64,000 nt of DNA from Paenirhizobium cremeum (lineage in GTDB: Bacteria; Pseudomonadota; Alphaproteobacteria; Rhizobiales; Rhizobiaceae), in NCBI RefSeq assembly GCF_022884085.1, contig NZ_JAGGCS010000003.1:343437-407436 (forward strand), read 5' to 3'. The notes below the pieces were generated by a model. That model ran no database searches, was not told the origin of the DNA, and worked only from the letters and a program-made list of their open reading frames with translations. Numbering within the stretch: the stretch's first letter is position 1; every line of letters begins with the position of its first letter. Position numbers and translations under genes: made by a program. Positions 7,601 to 16,953 of this stretch are shown here, one piece after another.

Positions 7601-7930
7601 GGACGTTGGCGTTATGCGCAAAGCCACGGCACTTGGCAAGCCGGATTTACATCCGGCTCGAACGAACGGCGGCACGAACCCATTTGCGATCTGTAGCGAA
7701 CCCGCGGTGGAAGAGGAGGCCAGTAACAGTCCGGGTTATCGGCCTGTTTTATTTACCGGAGATTTACCATGAATGCAGAATGGCGGCATAACTCACAGAT
7801 TTTTCGCAATTCCGCCACGTTGTCAAAGCTTTCTTCTTACCGTTGCAGATAGCCAGTCGGGTGGAAACGGCGTTTCTTCCCGGCAGCGGCAGGGGACGCC
7901 GCGGCGAGACTTGTTGAATAAGTGGGACAC
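7601..7930. other. Intergenic region upstream of rlpA
   Basis: No gene found. This 330-base stretch separates the tRNA-Ser 5' end (its leftward promoter must lie here) from the rightward rlpA operon. AT-rich patches occur around 7740-7770 and 7795-7830. I could not assign a specific promoter or RNA. Confidence 0.4.
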
Positions 7931-8977
7931 ATGAAAATCAGGACAGGCGGCGGATCTTTGGTCATCGGAGCCAAATGGCTCGCTTTGTCGCTTCTTTGCG
8001 TTTCCATTGCTTCATGCTCCACCACCGACGGCGGAAAAAAGCCGAAAAAGCACGGCAAGGAATACTTCTCCGAATCGGAATACGGCGTGAAGGCGAGCCC
8101 GCGTCTCGTCGCCAGCGGCCCGGTGCCCAAGGGCGGCGGTCGCTATATGGTCGGCAAGCCTTACACGGTGAAGGGCAAGGTCTACGTTCCTAACGACAAT
8201 CCGAATTACGACAAGGTTGGCGTCGCTTCCTGGTACGGCTCGGCCTTTCACGGTCGCCTGACGGCGAACGGCGAACTCTACGACCAGTACTATCTTTCCG
8301 CCGCGCATCCGACGCTGCCATTGCCGAGCTATGCGCGTGTGACCAATCTCGAAAACGGCAATTCCGTCATTGTCCGCGTCAACGACCGTGGCCCGTTCCA
8401 TTCGGATCGCATCATCGACCTCTCCAACAAGACTGCCGATATGCTCGACATGGCCCATAGCGGCACCGGCAAGGTTCGCGTGCAGTATGTCGGTCCGGCG
8501 CGCATGGATGGCAACGACATGCCGTACCTGATGGCGTCCTACAGCAAGAAGGGCGATCGCTTCCCCAGCGTCAATCCGCAGGGCCAGATCGCCAGCGGCG
8601 TCATGGTCGCTTCCGCCCAGAACTCCATGCCGCAGAGCATGACGCTGCAGGCGCCGGCGATCCAGACGAGCCTCGCCGGTCCGACGCCGTCCGGCAAGCC
8701 TGTTCCGGCTGCAACGGCCTCCGTTGCGGCGGCTGCGGCTTTCGACCAGTTCGTGCTCCTGCCTGAGATCGGCCCCATGCCCTATCCGCGGCCGCTCGAT
8801 GGCCACTATCTGCGCCTGCCTGCCGGTGTCCCTGCGGCCGCCTATGCGGAAGGCTCCGTCGTTCCTCGTTCTGCGCTTGCCTTCGACGCCATTATGGTGC
8901 GCAATGACGGCCTGACGGAAGCATCGATTCTCGCTTCGGTCAGACGCGGCGGCACGAAGCTCTCGGGCGGTCGCTGA
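7931..8977 (+). CDS. rlpA: RlpA-family septal ring lytic transglycosylase (lipoprotein)
   Basis: 348 residues from the ATG at 7931 (a GTG at 7922 would add three). The signal ends in lipobox IASC (Cys29), so it is an outer-membrane lipoprotein. The double-psi beta-barrel RlpA domain covers about residues 90-190, with GVASWYGSAFHGRLTANGE and the conserved VNDRGPF. In the family this domain cleaves denuded glycan strands at the septum. The long C-terminal half is Ala/Pro/Ser-rich and shows no SPOR domain, unlike Pseudomonas or E. coli RlpA, so septal targeting may differ. It is the first gene of the run with the carboxypeptidase-like gene, tmk and holB. Confidence 0.88.
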   Translation: MKIRTGGGSLVIGAKWLALSLLCVSIASCSTTDGGKKPKKHGKEYFSESEYGVKASPRLVASGPVPKGGGRYMVGKPYTVKGKVYVPNDNPNYDKVGVASWYGSAFHGRLTANGELYDQYYLSAAHPTLPLPSYARVTNLENGNSVIVRVNDRGPFHSDRIIDLSNKTADMLDMAHSGTGKVRVQYVGPARMDGNDMPYLMASYSKKGDRFPSVNPQGQIASGVMVASAQNSMPQSMTLQAPAIQTSLAGPTPSGKPVPAATASVAAAAAFDQFVLLPEIGPMPYPRPLDGHYLRLPAGVPAAAYAEGSVVPRSALAFDAIMVRNDGLTEASILASVRRGGTKLSGGR

Positions 8978-9033
8978 GCGCTATCGTCGAGTATGCCTGC
9001 CGCAGATGCAGGCAGGAGCAGCAGAAGAGGACC

Positions 9034-10191
9034 ATGCGACAGAGCCTTGCCCTTGCCGTCCTCCTGCTGGGCTTATTCCTTCCGATCGGCGCCATGGCGC
9101 AAAAAGCGCCGCTCCAGACCTTCGAAACCAAGGCCACGCAGGTCCTGATGGTCGAGGCCTCGACGGGCACGGTGTTGCTCTCCAAGGGGGAGGAGCAACC
9201 GTTCCCGCCCGCGTCGCTTGCCAAGATGATGACGCTGGAAGTGGTCTTCGACGCCCTGAAGCGTGGCGAGATCGGCCTCGATACGGTCTATCGGGTGTCG
9301 GAGCATGCCTGGCGCACCGGCGGCGCTCCCTCGCGCACGTCGACGATGTTCGCCGCGTTGAAGTCGGATATCCGCGTGGAAGACCTGATAAAGGGGATCG
9401 CCGTCCAGATGGCCAATGACGGCTGCATCATCCTTGCCGAGGGCATGACGGGAAGCGAGGAAAAATTCGCCGAACGCATGAACGAGCGGGCAAGGGCACT
9501 CGGTCTGACGGGCAGCCATTTCGCCAACTCGACGGGCCTTCCCCATCCGGACAACCGGACGACCTTGTCGGACATGGTGCGCCTGGCGCGTCATCTGCAG
9601 GCGACCTATCCGGATTTCTACCGGTTGCTGTCGCAGCCGGAATTCGAATGGAACAGGATCCTCCAGCGCAATCGCAACCCCATGCTGGCATCCGGCGCCG
9701 ACGGCCTTGCCACGGGCTTTGCGGAGGGCGCCGGCTATTCCATCGTGACGTCGGCGCAACGCCAGGGCAGGCGACTTTTCCTGGCGATGAACGGTGTCGC
9801 CAGCGATAAGGAACGCACCGAGGAAGCCAACCGGTTGCTGGATTGGGGGTTCACGACCTTCGAGATGCGCAGCCTGTTCAAGGCGGGAGAAACCGTCGGC
9901 GAGGCGAGCGTCTATGGCGGCGACAAGGGCAAGGTGGCTCTCGTGACACCGATTCCGGTCGATGTTTATGTGCCGGTCAACAACCCCGAACGGCTGCAGG
10001 CGCGGATCGTCTACCAGTGGCCCTTGCGGGCTCCGGTCGTGGCGGGTGCCGATGTCGGCAGGCTCACGATCTATTCGGGAGAGCGCCGCCTGCGGGAACT
10101 CGCATTGAAGAGCGCCGAACCCGTGGGCGAGGGGAGCTTGCGGCAGAAGGCCTTCGACGCCCTCTTCGAGCTCATGTTCTTCTGGCTCTGA
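9034..10191 (+). CDS. D-alanyl-D-alanine carboxypeptidase-like (PBP5/6 fold) with altered active-site motifs
   Basis: 385 residues with a signal peptide (cleavage near AMA-Q) and a peptidase S11 domain (~28-270), then the beta-rich PBP5 C-terminal domain. The catalytic SxxK is intact (S61-L-A-K64). However, the SxN motif reads M126-A-N128 and the KTG motif reads A226-T-G228, so two of the three signature elements of a working DD-carboxypeptidase are changed. The C-terminus is hydrophobic/amphipathic (LFELMFFWL), as in membrane-anchored PBP5. It may have weak or different activity, or act as a peptidoglycan-binding regulator. GAGGA precedes the ATG; tmk follows 110 bases later. Confidence 0.85.
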   Translation: MRQSLALAVLLLGLFLPIGAMAQKAPLQTFETKATQVLMVEASTGTVLLSKGEEQPFPPASLAKMMTLEVVFDALKRGEIGLDTVYRVSEHAWRTGGAPSRTSTMFAALKSDIRVEDLIKGIAVQMANDGCIILAEGMTGSEEKFAERMNERARALGLTGSHFANSTGLPHPDNRTTLSDMVRLARHLQATYPDFYRLLSQPEFEWNRILQRNRNPMLASGADGLATGFAEGAGYSIVTSAQRQGRRLFLAMNGVASDKERTEEANRLLDWGFTTFEMRSLFKAGETVGEASVYGGDKGKVALVTPIPVDVYVPVNNPERLQARIVYQWPLRAPVVAGADVGRLTIYSGERRLRELALKSAEPVGEGSLRQKAFDALFELMFFWL

Positions 10192-10301
10192 CCGGACAGG
10201 GATTTTTGCAGGCCGGTTTGCAGTTTAACTGGTATGGCGATTGCGCTATTGAGGCATAGTCTACCTATATTAGCTTTTATTCGCGAAGGGCGGAGCAGAG
10301 A

Positions 10302-10994
10302 GTGTCGACCGGTAAGGGATTGTTCGTGAGTTTCGAGGGCGGAGAGGGGGCCGGCAAGTCCACCCAGATCCGCCGGCTCGCCGACGCGCTCCGTCGCCGC
10401 GGCCTCGATGTCATCACCACGCGCGAGCCTGGCGGGTCGGCTGGAGCGGAGGCGTTGCGCCATGTCTTGCTCTCGGGCGCCGCCGAGGCCTATGGCGTGC
10501 GGATGGAAGCGCTTCTTTTCGCCGCCGCACGCAACGACCATGTCGAGACAGTGATCCGGCCGGCGCTTTCCAAGGGGTTTGTCGTGCTGTGCGACCGGTT
10601 CATGGATTCGTCGCGTGTCTACCAGGGGGTGACAGGCAATCTGGAACAGGATTTCATCGATGCGCTGGAACGGGTCGCCGTCGACGGCGTCGTGCCGGAC
10701 CTGACGCTGATCTTCGACCTGCCGGCTTCCGTCGGGCTCGAACGTGCGCGCGGGCGGCTGCAGCCGCATCTCGGCAGCGCCAGCGAGCCGGACCGCTTCG
10801 AGAAGGAAGAGGTCGAAACCCATGAAAAGCGGCGCCAGGCTTTTCTCGATATCGCCGCCGCCTTTCCGGAGCGTTGCCGCGTCATCGATGCCCAGCGTCC
10901 CGTCGCCGATATCGGTGAACAGGTGCTCGGCCTGATCGAGCCGCTCCTCGCGCGCCCGTCGCCTGCCCTCACAGAGCAGGTCGGCGCCCAATGA
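10302..10994 (+). CDS. tmk: Thymidylate kinase
   Basis: 230 residues, GTG start with GGAG upstream. The P-loop reads EGGEGAGKST (residues ~13-22), the REPGG segment near 43-47 and the DRF motif (~101-103) are present, and an Arg-rich LID (LERARGR) follows. It phosphorylates dTMP to dTDP with ATP in the cytoplasm, for DNA synthesis. The start of holB overlaps its stop (ATGA), a conserved tmk-holB arrangement in alphaproteobacteria. Size and motifs are normal. Confidence 0.97.
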   Translation: MSTGKGLFVSFEGGEGAGKSTQIRRLADALRRRGLDVITTREPGGSAGAEALRHVLLSGAAEAYGVRMEALLFAAARNDHVETVIRPALSKGFVVLCDRFMDSSRVYQGVTGNLEQDFIDALERVAVDGVVPDLTLIFDLPASVGLERARGRLQPHLGSASEPDRFEKEEVETHEKRRQAFLDIAAAFPERCRVIDAQRPVADIGEQVLGLIEPLLARPSPALTEQVGAQ

Positions 10995-12019
10995 GTGAAG
11001 AACGCTACGGCGTGCTGGAAGGCGCCATCGCGCCGGCATTGAACACGAAGCTCTTTGGCCATGCGGAAGCGGAGGATTTTCTCGCCAGGACCTACCGGTC
11101 GGGCAAGGGTCACCACGCCATCCTGATCGAGGGGCCGGAAGGGATAGGCAAGGCGACGCTCGCTTTTCGCTTCGCCAACCACGTTCTTTCCAATCCCGAT
11201 CCGCTGAACGCGCCGGAGCGGATCGCCGATCCCGATCCTCAGTCATCCGTCAGCCGGCAGATCGCGGGCGGCGCCAGCCACAATCTGCTGCACCTGACGC
11301 GGCCGGTGGACGAGAAGACGGGCCGCGCCAAGAGCGCGATCACGGTCGATGAGGTCCGGAGGGCAGGGCACTTCTTCTCGCAGACCTCGGGTACCGGCAA
11401 CTGGCGCATCGTCATCATCGATCCGGCGGACGATCTCAACCGCAACGCTGCGAACGCTATTTTGAAGATCCTCGAGGAACCGCCGAAGCGGGCGATGTTC
11501 CTCGTGCTTTCCCATGCGCCGGGACGCCTTTTGCCGACGATCCGTTCCCGCTGCCTGCCGCTGAAGCTTGGCGCGCTTTCGGAGGATGCCATGCGCCTGG
11601 CGCTCGGCCAACTCGGTCTTTCGATCGGCGAGGCGCAGGCGGGGGCCGTCCTGTCGTTGGCCAAGGGAAGCGTGGCCCAGGCGCTCAAGATCGTCAACTA
11701 CGGCGGTGCGGATATCATCGAAGCTTTCGAGAAGATCCTCTCGGGAGAAGGCCCGGCCGCGCGCAAGACCATGCATCAGCTTGCCGATGCCTTGAGCGGC
11801 AAGGACCGCGACGTCGCCTTCGGTTTCTTTTCTGAACATCTGAGCGAATACCTGGTGGAAACCGCTCGACGGCTGGCGCTTGCCGGCGATCTTGGCCGGG
11901 CGGAACGCTATGCGCGCCTGTCAACCTCGATCAACGAGCAGTTCGCAACGGCCGGCGCCTACAATCTTGACCGCAAGCAGACCATCCTCGATGCGCTGAC
12001 CGCGATTTCAGGGGCTTGA
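10991..12019 (+). CDS. holB: DNA polymerase III delta-prime subunit
   Basis: 342 residues. An AAA+ clamp-loader fold with P-loop-like EGPEGIGKAT (residues ~42-51), the sensor/helical segment NAANAILKILEEPP, then SHAPGRLLPTIRSRCLPL, the typical delta-prime/gamma signature including the arginine-finger SRC. Delta-prime is the stator that helps open and load the beta clamp. Start overlaps the tmk stop by 4 bases, so it is coupled. The C-terminal ~120 residues are the helical collar domain. Confidence 0.95.
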   Translation: MSEERYGVLEGAIAPALNTKLFGHAEAEDFLARTYRSGKGHHAILIEGPEGIGKATLAFRFANHVLSNPDPLNAPERIADPDPQSSVSRQIAGGASHNLLHLTRPVDEKTGRAKSAITVDEVRRAGHFFSQTSGTGNWRIVIIDPADDLNRNAANAILKILEEPPKRAMFLVLSHAPGRLLPTIRSRCLPLKLGALSEDAMRLALGQLGLSIGEAQAGAVLSLAKGSVAQALKIVNYGGADIIEAFEKILSGEGPAARKTMHQLADALSGKDRDVAFGFFSEHLSEYLVETARRLALAGDLGRAERYARLSTSINEQFATAGAYNLDRKQTILDALTAISGA

Positions 12020-12158
12020 ATTCCGGGGGATCGCCGCGACATATGCGCGGGCGCCACGCCTGCCGTTCGCAAAACTTGCTGTTTCTAAAGGCGCAAGAAT
12101 GCTCTAAGAGCGGCATGATTTCATAAAAGCGCAATCGACGCGGACAACAAGATCAGCC

Positions 12159-13715
12159 ATGACCGAAAAGTTCTACATCACCACCGCCATCGCCTATCCG
12201 AACGGCAAGCCGCATATCGGCCACGCCTACGAGCTGATCGCGACCGACGCCATTGCGCGGTTCCAGCGGCTCGACGGAAAGGATGTCTTCTTCCTGACCG
12301 GAACGGACGAACACGGCCAGAAGATGCAGCAGACGGCAAAGGCAGAGGGTATCTCGACCGAAGAACTGGCCGAACGGAATTCCAACGAATTCCGGGCGAT
12401 GGGCAGGATGCTGAACTCGTCCAACGACGATTTCATCCGCACGACCGAGTCCCGCCACCACGAGGCATCGCAGGAAATCTGGAAACGGATGGCCGCCAGC
12501 GGCGACATCTACAAGGACAGCTATGCCGGCTGGTACTCCGTGCGCGACGAGGCTTATTACGCCGAGGACGAAACCGAGCTGCGCGCCGACGGCGTTCGCT
12601 ACGGACCGCAGGGCACGCCGGTAGAATGGGTGGAAGAGGAGAGCTATTTCTTCAGGCTTTCCGCCTATGAGGAGAGGCTGCTGAAGCTTTACGAGGAGCG
12701 GCCCGATTTCATCGGCCCGGTCGAGCGGAAGAACGAAGTCGTTTCCTTCGTCAAGTCGGGCCTCAAGGACCTTTCGATCTCGCGCACGACGTTCGACTGG
12801 GGCATCAAGGTGCCGGACGATCCGAAGCACGTCATGTATGTCTGGGTCGATGCGCTGACCAACTATATCACGGCCACCGGCTATCTGACGGATCAGAGCG
12901 GTCCTCGGGCGAAATACTGGCCGGCCGACGTTCATATCATCGGCAAGGACATCATCCGCTTCCACGCCGTCTACTGGCCGGCCTTCCTGATGTCCGCCGG
13001 CCTGCCGCTGCCGAAGAAGGTTTTCGCCCACGGCATGGTGCTGAACAAGGGCGAGAAGATGTCCAAGTCTCTCGGCAACGTGGTCGATCCGGCGAACCTG
13101 GTGAACCATTTCGGTCTCGATCAGGTGCGCTACTTCCTGCTGCGCGAAGTCTCCTTCGGACACGACGGCAGCTATAGCGAGGAAGCGATCGCGACCCGCA
13201 TCAATGCGGACCTCGCCAACGGCATCGGCAATCTTGCCAGCCGTTCGCTGTCGATGATCGTCAAGAACTGCGATGCGAAAATCCCGGAACCGGGCGAACT
13301 GACGGACGCCGACAAGGCCATGCTGGCGACCGCCGACGCGATGATCGGCACCTGCCGCGAAGAGATGAGCCGTCTTGCGCTGCATAAGATCGTTGCGACG
13401 ATCATGGGCACGGTGAACGAAGCCGACCGCTATTTCGCCGCACAGGAGCCCTGGGTTTTGCGCAAGACCGACACGGCCCGCATGGCGACCGTGCTCTACG
13501 TCACGGCCGAGGTGGTGCGCCAGATCGCCATCCTGTTCCAGCCGATCATGCCGGCCTCATCGGCCAAGCTGCTCGATCTCGTCGCGGTGCCGGAAGACAG
13601 GCGCAGCTTCGCCTTCCTCGGCGAGGCAGGTCGACTGACGCCTGGAACCGCGCTGGAAGCTCCGGCGCCGGTTTTCCCGCGTTACGTGGCGCCTGAGCCG
13701 GACGCGAAGGCTTGA
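12159..13715 (+). CDS. metG: Methionyl-tRNA synthetase
   Basis: 518 residues. Class I HIGH motif as PHIGHAYE (residues ~15-22) and KMSKS as [10 protein letters not shown] (~301). The connective-peptide region (~120-170) has no CxxC pairs, so this is the type without a zinc knuckle. No C-terminal tRNA-binding EMAP domain is present; the length is typical of the short alphaproteobacterial form. It charges initiator and elongator tRNA-Met. It lies 139 bases after holB with its own likely promoter and is followed at once by tatD. Confidence 0.97.
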   Translation: MTEKFYITTAIAYPNGKPHIGHAYELIATDAIARFQRLDGKDVFFLTGTDEHGQKMQQTAKAEGISTEELAERNSNEFRAMGRMLNSSNDDFIRTTESRHHEASQEIWKRMAASGDIYKDSYAGWYSVRDEAYYAEDETELRADGVRYGPQGTPVEWVEEESYFFRLSAYEERLLKLYEERPDFIGPVERKNEVVSFVKSGLKDLSISRTTFDWGIKVPDDPKHVMYVWVDALTNYITATGYLTDQSGPRAKYWPADVHIIGKDIIRFHAVYWPAFLMSAGLPLPKKVFAHGMVLNKGEKMSKSLGNVVDPANLVNHFGLDQVRYFLLREVSFGHDGSYSEEAIATRINADLANGIGNLASRSLSMIVKNCDAKIPEPGELTDADKAMLATADAMIGTCREEMSRLALHKIVATIMGTVNEADRYFAAQEPWVLRKTDTARMATVLYVTAEVVRQIAILFQPIMPASSAKLLDLVAVPEDRRSFAFLGEAGRLTPGTALEAPAPVFPRYVAPEPDAKA

Positions 13716-13720
13716 CCGCC

Positions 13721-14503
13721 ATGCTGATCGATACCCATTGCCATCTCGACTTTGCCGACTTCGACGCGGAGCGCGATGAACTGGTTGCGCGGGCGCATGC
13801 GGCGGGCGTCGCGCAGATGGTGACGATCTCGACCCTCGTGCGGAAACTCGACACGCTGCTGGCGCTGACCGAGCGTTTTCCGACCGTGTTCTGCTCGGTC
13901 GGAACCCATCCGAACAATGCGGATGAAGAACTGGATATCACCACCGAGGATCTGGTTCGGCTGTCGGCTCATCCGAAGGTGGTCGCGATCGGTGAAGCCG
14001 GCCTCGATTATTTCTACGACACCCAGAAGCCCGAGGATCAGAAGACAGGGCTTCTGCGCCATATCGCGGCGGCGCGTGAAACCGGATTGCCGCTGGTCAT
14101 CCATAGCCGCAGCGCCGACGACGACATGGCGGCTATCCTGACGGAGGAAACAGGGAAGGGGGCCTTCCCCTTCATCCTGCACTGCTTCTCCTCCGGCGAA
14201 GCGCTGGCGAAGACCGGTGTCGAACTCGGCGGCTACGTCTCCTTCTCGGGCATTCTGACCTTCCCGAAATCGACCGAACTGCGCGATATCGCCAAAGGAT
14301 TGCCGCTCGACCGGCTGCTGGTCGAAACCGACGCACCTTATCTCGCGCCGAAGCGCTGGCGCGGCAAGCGCAACGAACCGTCATACGTGGTCAACACCGC
14401 CGAGGTTCTGGCGGAAACCATGGGTGTGAGTTTCGAAGAGATGGCCCGGATCACGACCGACAACGCATTCCGCATCTTCTCCAAGATGCCGAGGCTTGCA
14501 TGA
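13721..14503 (+). CDS. TatD-family metal-dependent DNase/hydrolase
   Basis: 260 residues from the ATG at 13721 (MLIDTHCHLDF, the usual family start; a TTG 9 bases earlier is less likely). Metal ligands are visible: the HxH in the first strand, Glu in GEAGLDY, the His in VIHSR, the His in LHCFS, and Asp in ETDAPYLAP. Family members are Mg-dependent 3'-5' exonucleases or D-aminoacyl hydrolase-like enzymes in the cytoplasm. The MBL gene start overlaps the stop by ATGA, a conserved metG-tatD-MBL order. Confidence 0.93.
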   Translation: MLIDTHCHLDFADFDAERDELVARAHAAGVAQMVTISTLVRKLDTLLALTERFPTVFCSVGTHPNNADEELDITTEDLVRLSAHPKVVAIGEAGLDYFYDTQKPEDQKTGLLRHIAAARETGLPLVIHSRSADDDMAAILTEETGKGAFPFILHCFSSGEALAKTGVELGGYVSFSGILTFPKSTELRDIAKGLPLDRLLVETDAPYLAPKRWRGKRNEPSYVVNTAEVLAETMGVSFEEMARITTDNAFRIFSKMPRLA

Positions 14504-15336
14504 CTTATCGCCAGCGCTTCACCATCCTCGGCTGCTCGTCGTCTCCGGGCGTACCGCGCATCAACGGAGACTGGGGCGCATGCGATCCGAACAACCCGCG
14601 CAACCGGCGTACGCGCGCGTCTTTTCTGATTGAGCAGATCGGTCCCGACGGCGGTGTCACGACCGTGGTGGTCGACACAGGACCGGATTTCCGCGAACAG
14701 ATGATCGCAGCCCGCGTCCAGCATATCGACGCCGTGTTCTATACTCACGCCCATGCCGACCACCTGCACGGCATCGATGACCTGCGCGGCTATTTCGTCA
14801 CGCAGAACCGGCGGATTCCGATCCATGCCGAGCCCGAGACCATGCGACGGATTCGCCAGGGTTTCGGCTATTGCCTCGAGACGCCTGATGGCAGCAATTA
14901 TCCGCCGATCGTCGAACCGGTCGAGATCGTCGATCTGGATAAACCGATCGAGATCACCGGTGCCGGCGGCACCGTTCGACTGCAGCCATTGGTCCAGCAA
15001 CACGGTGACATCGTTTCACTCGGCCTCAGGATCGGAGATGTGGCTTATTGCTGCGACGTCAGCGCATTTCCGGAGGAAACCGTCGCAAGACTTGGCGGGC
15101 TTTCGGTGCTGATTATCGATGCCCTGCAATACCGGCACCATCCGAGCCATTTTTCGCTCGAACAGGCGCTTGGCTGGATCGAGCGCCTCAGGCCCGCGCG
15201 TGCCATTCTCACGCATATGCACGTGCCGCTGGACTATGAAACTGTCCTGGCGGAGACGCCGCCGCATGTCGAACCGGCTTACGATCAGATGGCGTTCGAG
15301 GTGGAGAGTACAGTTTCCGCCGGTAGTTTCGCTTGA
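14500..15336 (+). CDS. MBL-fold metal-dependent hydrolase (PhnP-like)
   Basis: 278 residues. The metallo-beta-lactamase signature THAHADHLHGIDDLRG (residues ~83-98) gives the HxHxDH zinc ligands; a later His (HGD, ~168), Asp (CDVS, ~187) and the C-terminal His in THMHVPLDYE complete the site. It resembles the PhnP/RNase Z-related phosphodiesterase branch. Substrate unknown; PhnP relatives cleave cyclic phosphodiesters. It is translationally coupled to tatD and ends the rightward housekeeping run. No phn genes are nearby, so a C-P lyase role is not supported. Confidence 0.88.
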   Translation: MTYRQRFTILGCSSSPGVPRINGDWGACDPNNPRNRRTRASFLIEQIGPDGGVTTVVVDTGPDFREQMIAARVQHIDAVFYTHAHADHLHGIDDLRGYFVTQNRRIPIHAEPETMRRIRQGFGYCLETPDGSNYPPIVEPVEIVDLDKPIEITGAGGTVRLQPLVQQHGDIVSLGLRIGDVAYCCDVSAFPEETVARLGGLSVLIIDALQYRHHPSHFSLEQALGWIERLRPARAILTHMHVPLDYETVLAETPPHVEPAYDQMAFEVESTVSAGSFA

Positions 15337-15439
15337 AGTTATGAGCGCATATCACTGATTTCATTGAATTGTCGTTGCGAACCAGGCTTCGTTCGACGTC
15401 ACTGGTGTTGGCTGGGCGCCAGGCTGAATTATAACGCAT

Positions 15440-15467
15440 AAGTTCCATAATCTATCTTATACGATTT
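15440..15467. other. dif-like XerC/XerD recombination site candidate
   Basis: In a gene-free gap there is an 11-6-11 arrangement. Left arm AAGTTCCATAA, centre TCTATC, right arm TTATACGATTT. The inner parts (CATAA, six bases, TTAT) are the invariant core of bacterial dif sites, and the centre resembles TGTATA of E. coli at four of six positions. It also lies inside a larger imperfect inverted repeat (CGCATAAG...CTTATACG, 15435-15463). Transcription polarity changes here. The match is by eye only; the outer arms agree poorly with E. coli. Confidence 0.45.
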
Positions 15468-15559
15468 TAGTCTGTCGTCGAAACGGCGCCCGAACTCGCC
15501 CCAATCCTTCTGTCGCCGCCCCTTTGGAATTTCCAACCCGATAAGTTTCGCGATCTGGC

Positions 15560-16492
15560 TCAGGCCTTGCCGAATGCCGGGATTTCTTCCGTGTGGAGAA
15601 TGGCAGCGTCTTCGTCGAAGAAAGTCGCGGTTGCCCGCGTCTCCTCGATTTCCACCAGCAGGAAGCCAAGTCTGGATGCGGAGAACGTGTCGTCGACATG
15701 GCTCGTGATCGGACGCGTGCGGGAACCGGCGCCCGATACCAGATAGCTGACCGGACCGCTCCTGATCGCCTCGAGATCGTGGTCGTGACCGCTCAGATAG
15801 ATCTGCGCGCCGTATTTTTCCATCAGTGGCTTGACCCGCTCGATCAGGATCGCCGTGTCACCGTGCTCGCCTCCGGAGAATATCGGGTGATGCCCGACCA
15901 GGATCTTCCAGCTCGCCTTGCTTTCGGCCAGCGAGGTTTCCAGCCATTCGAGCTGTTTTGCCGGATCCCTCTCCAGATTGGTCATCCGCTCCCACCAGGA
16001 TGCCTCCTTGAGCGGCTCCGTGTCGAGGAAGAAGAAATCCGCCGACGCCGCGGGCGTCAAGGTCTTGCCGATGCTGTAATAGGCCGACGGCATATTCCAG
16101 CGCGCGCTCTTGGCGCTGTAATCGATCTCGGCCTGGATACTGCCGCCGTGATCGTGATTGCCGAGGACCACATACCAGGGACACTGAAGCGAGGGGGCGG
16201 AATAGATGTTCTCGAAAGCGTTCTGCCAGAGTGCGTCGGATACGTCCCTCACGCCTCTTTCATAGAAATTGTCGCCGGTGGAGATGACGAACGAAATCTG
16301 CGCCTGCTCCGCCACCTTGGCCATGGCACCCGCCACCTTGAGTGCGGCGGCGTGGTTGTCGGGCTCGCCCCAGTCACCCACGACGAGGAAGGAAAGCTTC
16401 CCGTCGGCGGCCAGCGTCGGTTTCGCGCGAAAAGAACCTGCTGCAAGAAGACCGGCGAAACCGGCCAGCATTGAACGACGGCTGAATTGCAT
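15560..16492 (-). CDS. Tat-exported metallophosphoesterase (tartrate-resistant acid phosphatase-like)
   Basis: 310 residues. It begins MQFSRRSMLAGFAGLLAAG, a twin-arginine signal, so it is exported folded to the periplasm. The calcineurin-like metal motifs are all present: GDWG (~38), STGDNFY (~75), LGNHDHGG (~110), GHHPIFSGG (~200) and SGHDHD (~232). The arrangement with GDNFY and GHHP is that of purple acid phosphatase/ACP5-type enzymes, which hydrolyse phosphomonoesters with an Fe-containing dinuclear centre. Monocistronic and leftward. No PHO box was identified. Confidence 0.9.
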   Translation of the reverse strand: MQFSRRSMLAGFAGLLAAGSFRAKPTLAADGKLSFLVVGDWGEPDNHAAALKVAGAMAKVAEQAQISFVISTGDNFYERGVRDVSDALWQNAFENIYSAPSLQCPWYVVLGNHDHGGSIQAEIDYSAKSARWNMPSAYYSIGKTLTPAASADFFFLDTEPLKEASWWERMTNLERDPAKQLEWLETSLAESKASWKILVGHHPIFSGGEHGDTAILIERVKPLMEKYGAQIYLSGHDHDLEAIRSGPVSYLVSGAGSRTRPITSHVDDTFSASRLGFLLVEIEETRATATFFDEDAAILHTEEIPAFGKA

Positions 16493-16686
16493 GACGCCTG
16501 CCTCCGGAAAAGGCGCCTCTTCCCGCGCCCTGACGCTGCTGTTCCGCTAAGATAATGTCGAAATCGTGTTTATACGAGGCTTGCCATCTGGCGCAATCGC
16601 CGGCGACACACCAGATATAAGCGATGAAAGCCTCCGATTGCCGGCGGCCGCAACGGACCTTGAGTGGCAGCCGAGGGCAAGGACAG

Positions 16687-16812
16687 ATGCGCGCCATTGT
16701 GATCGTCATCATCGCGTCGATATTGAGCATTCTCTTGTTCAAATATTCCAACAACCAGATCGGCCAGGCCGAACTGCTTGCCTCGCCCATGGAAGCCGCA
16801 GGCCCCCGTTAG
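16687..16812 (+). CDS. Micro-membrane protein, paralogue 1 (41 aa)
   Basis: 41 residues beginning MRAIVIVIIASILSILLFKYS, a single N-terminal hydrophobic helix, followed by a polar tail NNQIGQAELLASPMEAAGPR. AAGGA precedes the ATG at a good distance. It is clearly related to the protein at 16954: both share MRAI, SIL-FKYS, N, G, ELLASP. Two conserved copies in tandem argue that both are real genes. Function unknown; the charged Lys right after the helix suggests an N-out or hairpin-free inner-membrane peptide. Confidence 0.7.
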   Translation: MRAIVIVIIASILSILLFKYSNNQIGQAELLASPMEAAGPR

Positions 16813-16953
16813 GAAACGTTCCGTTACTCCGGAGGCGCGAAACACCTGTCCTCGCGGACTTTAAAAGCCGATTGCATTGAATTTTAGCGAGTGATTTAGC
16901 GGGGTCGGAACCGGTCCTGCGGTAATCATGGCGTTGCTCGAAGGTAAGGGGCA

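Noticed and set aside
14500..15336. PhnP of the phosphonate pathway
   Set aside because: Fold matches, but no phn genes nearby and the tatD-MBL pairing is a general alphaproteobacterial order.
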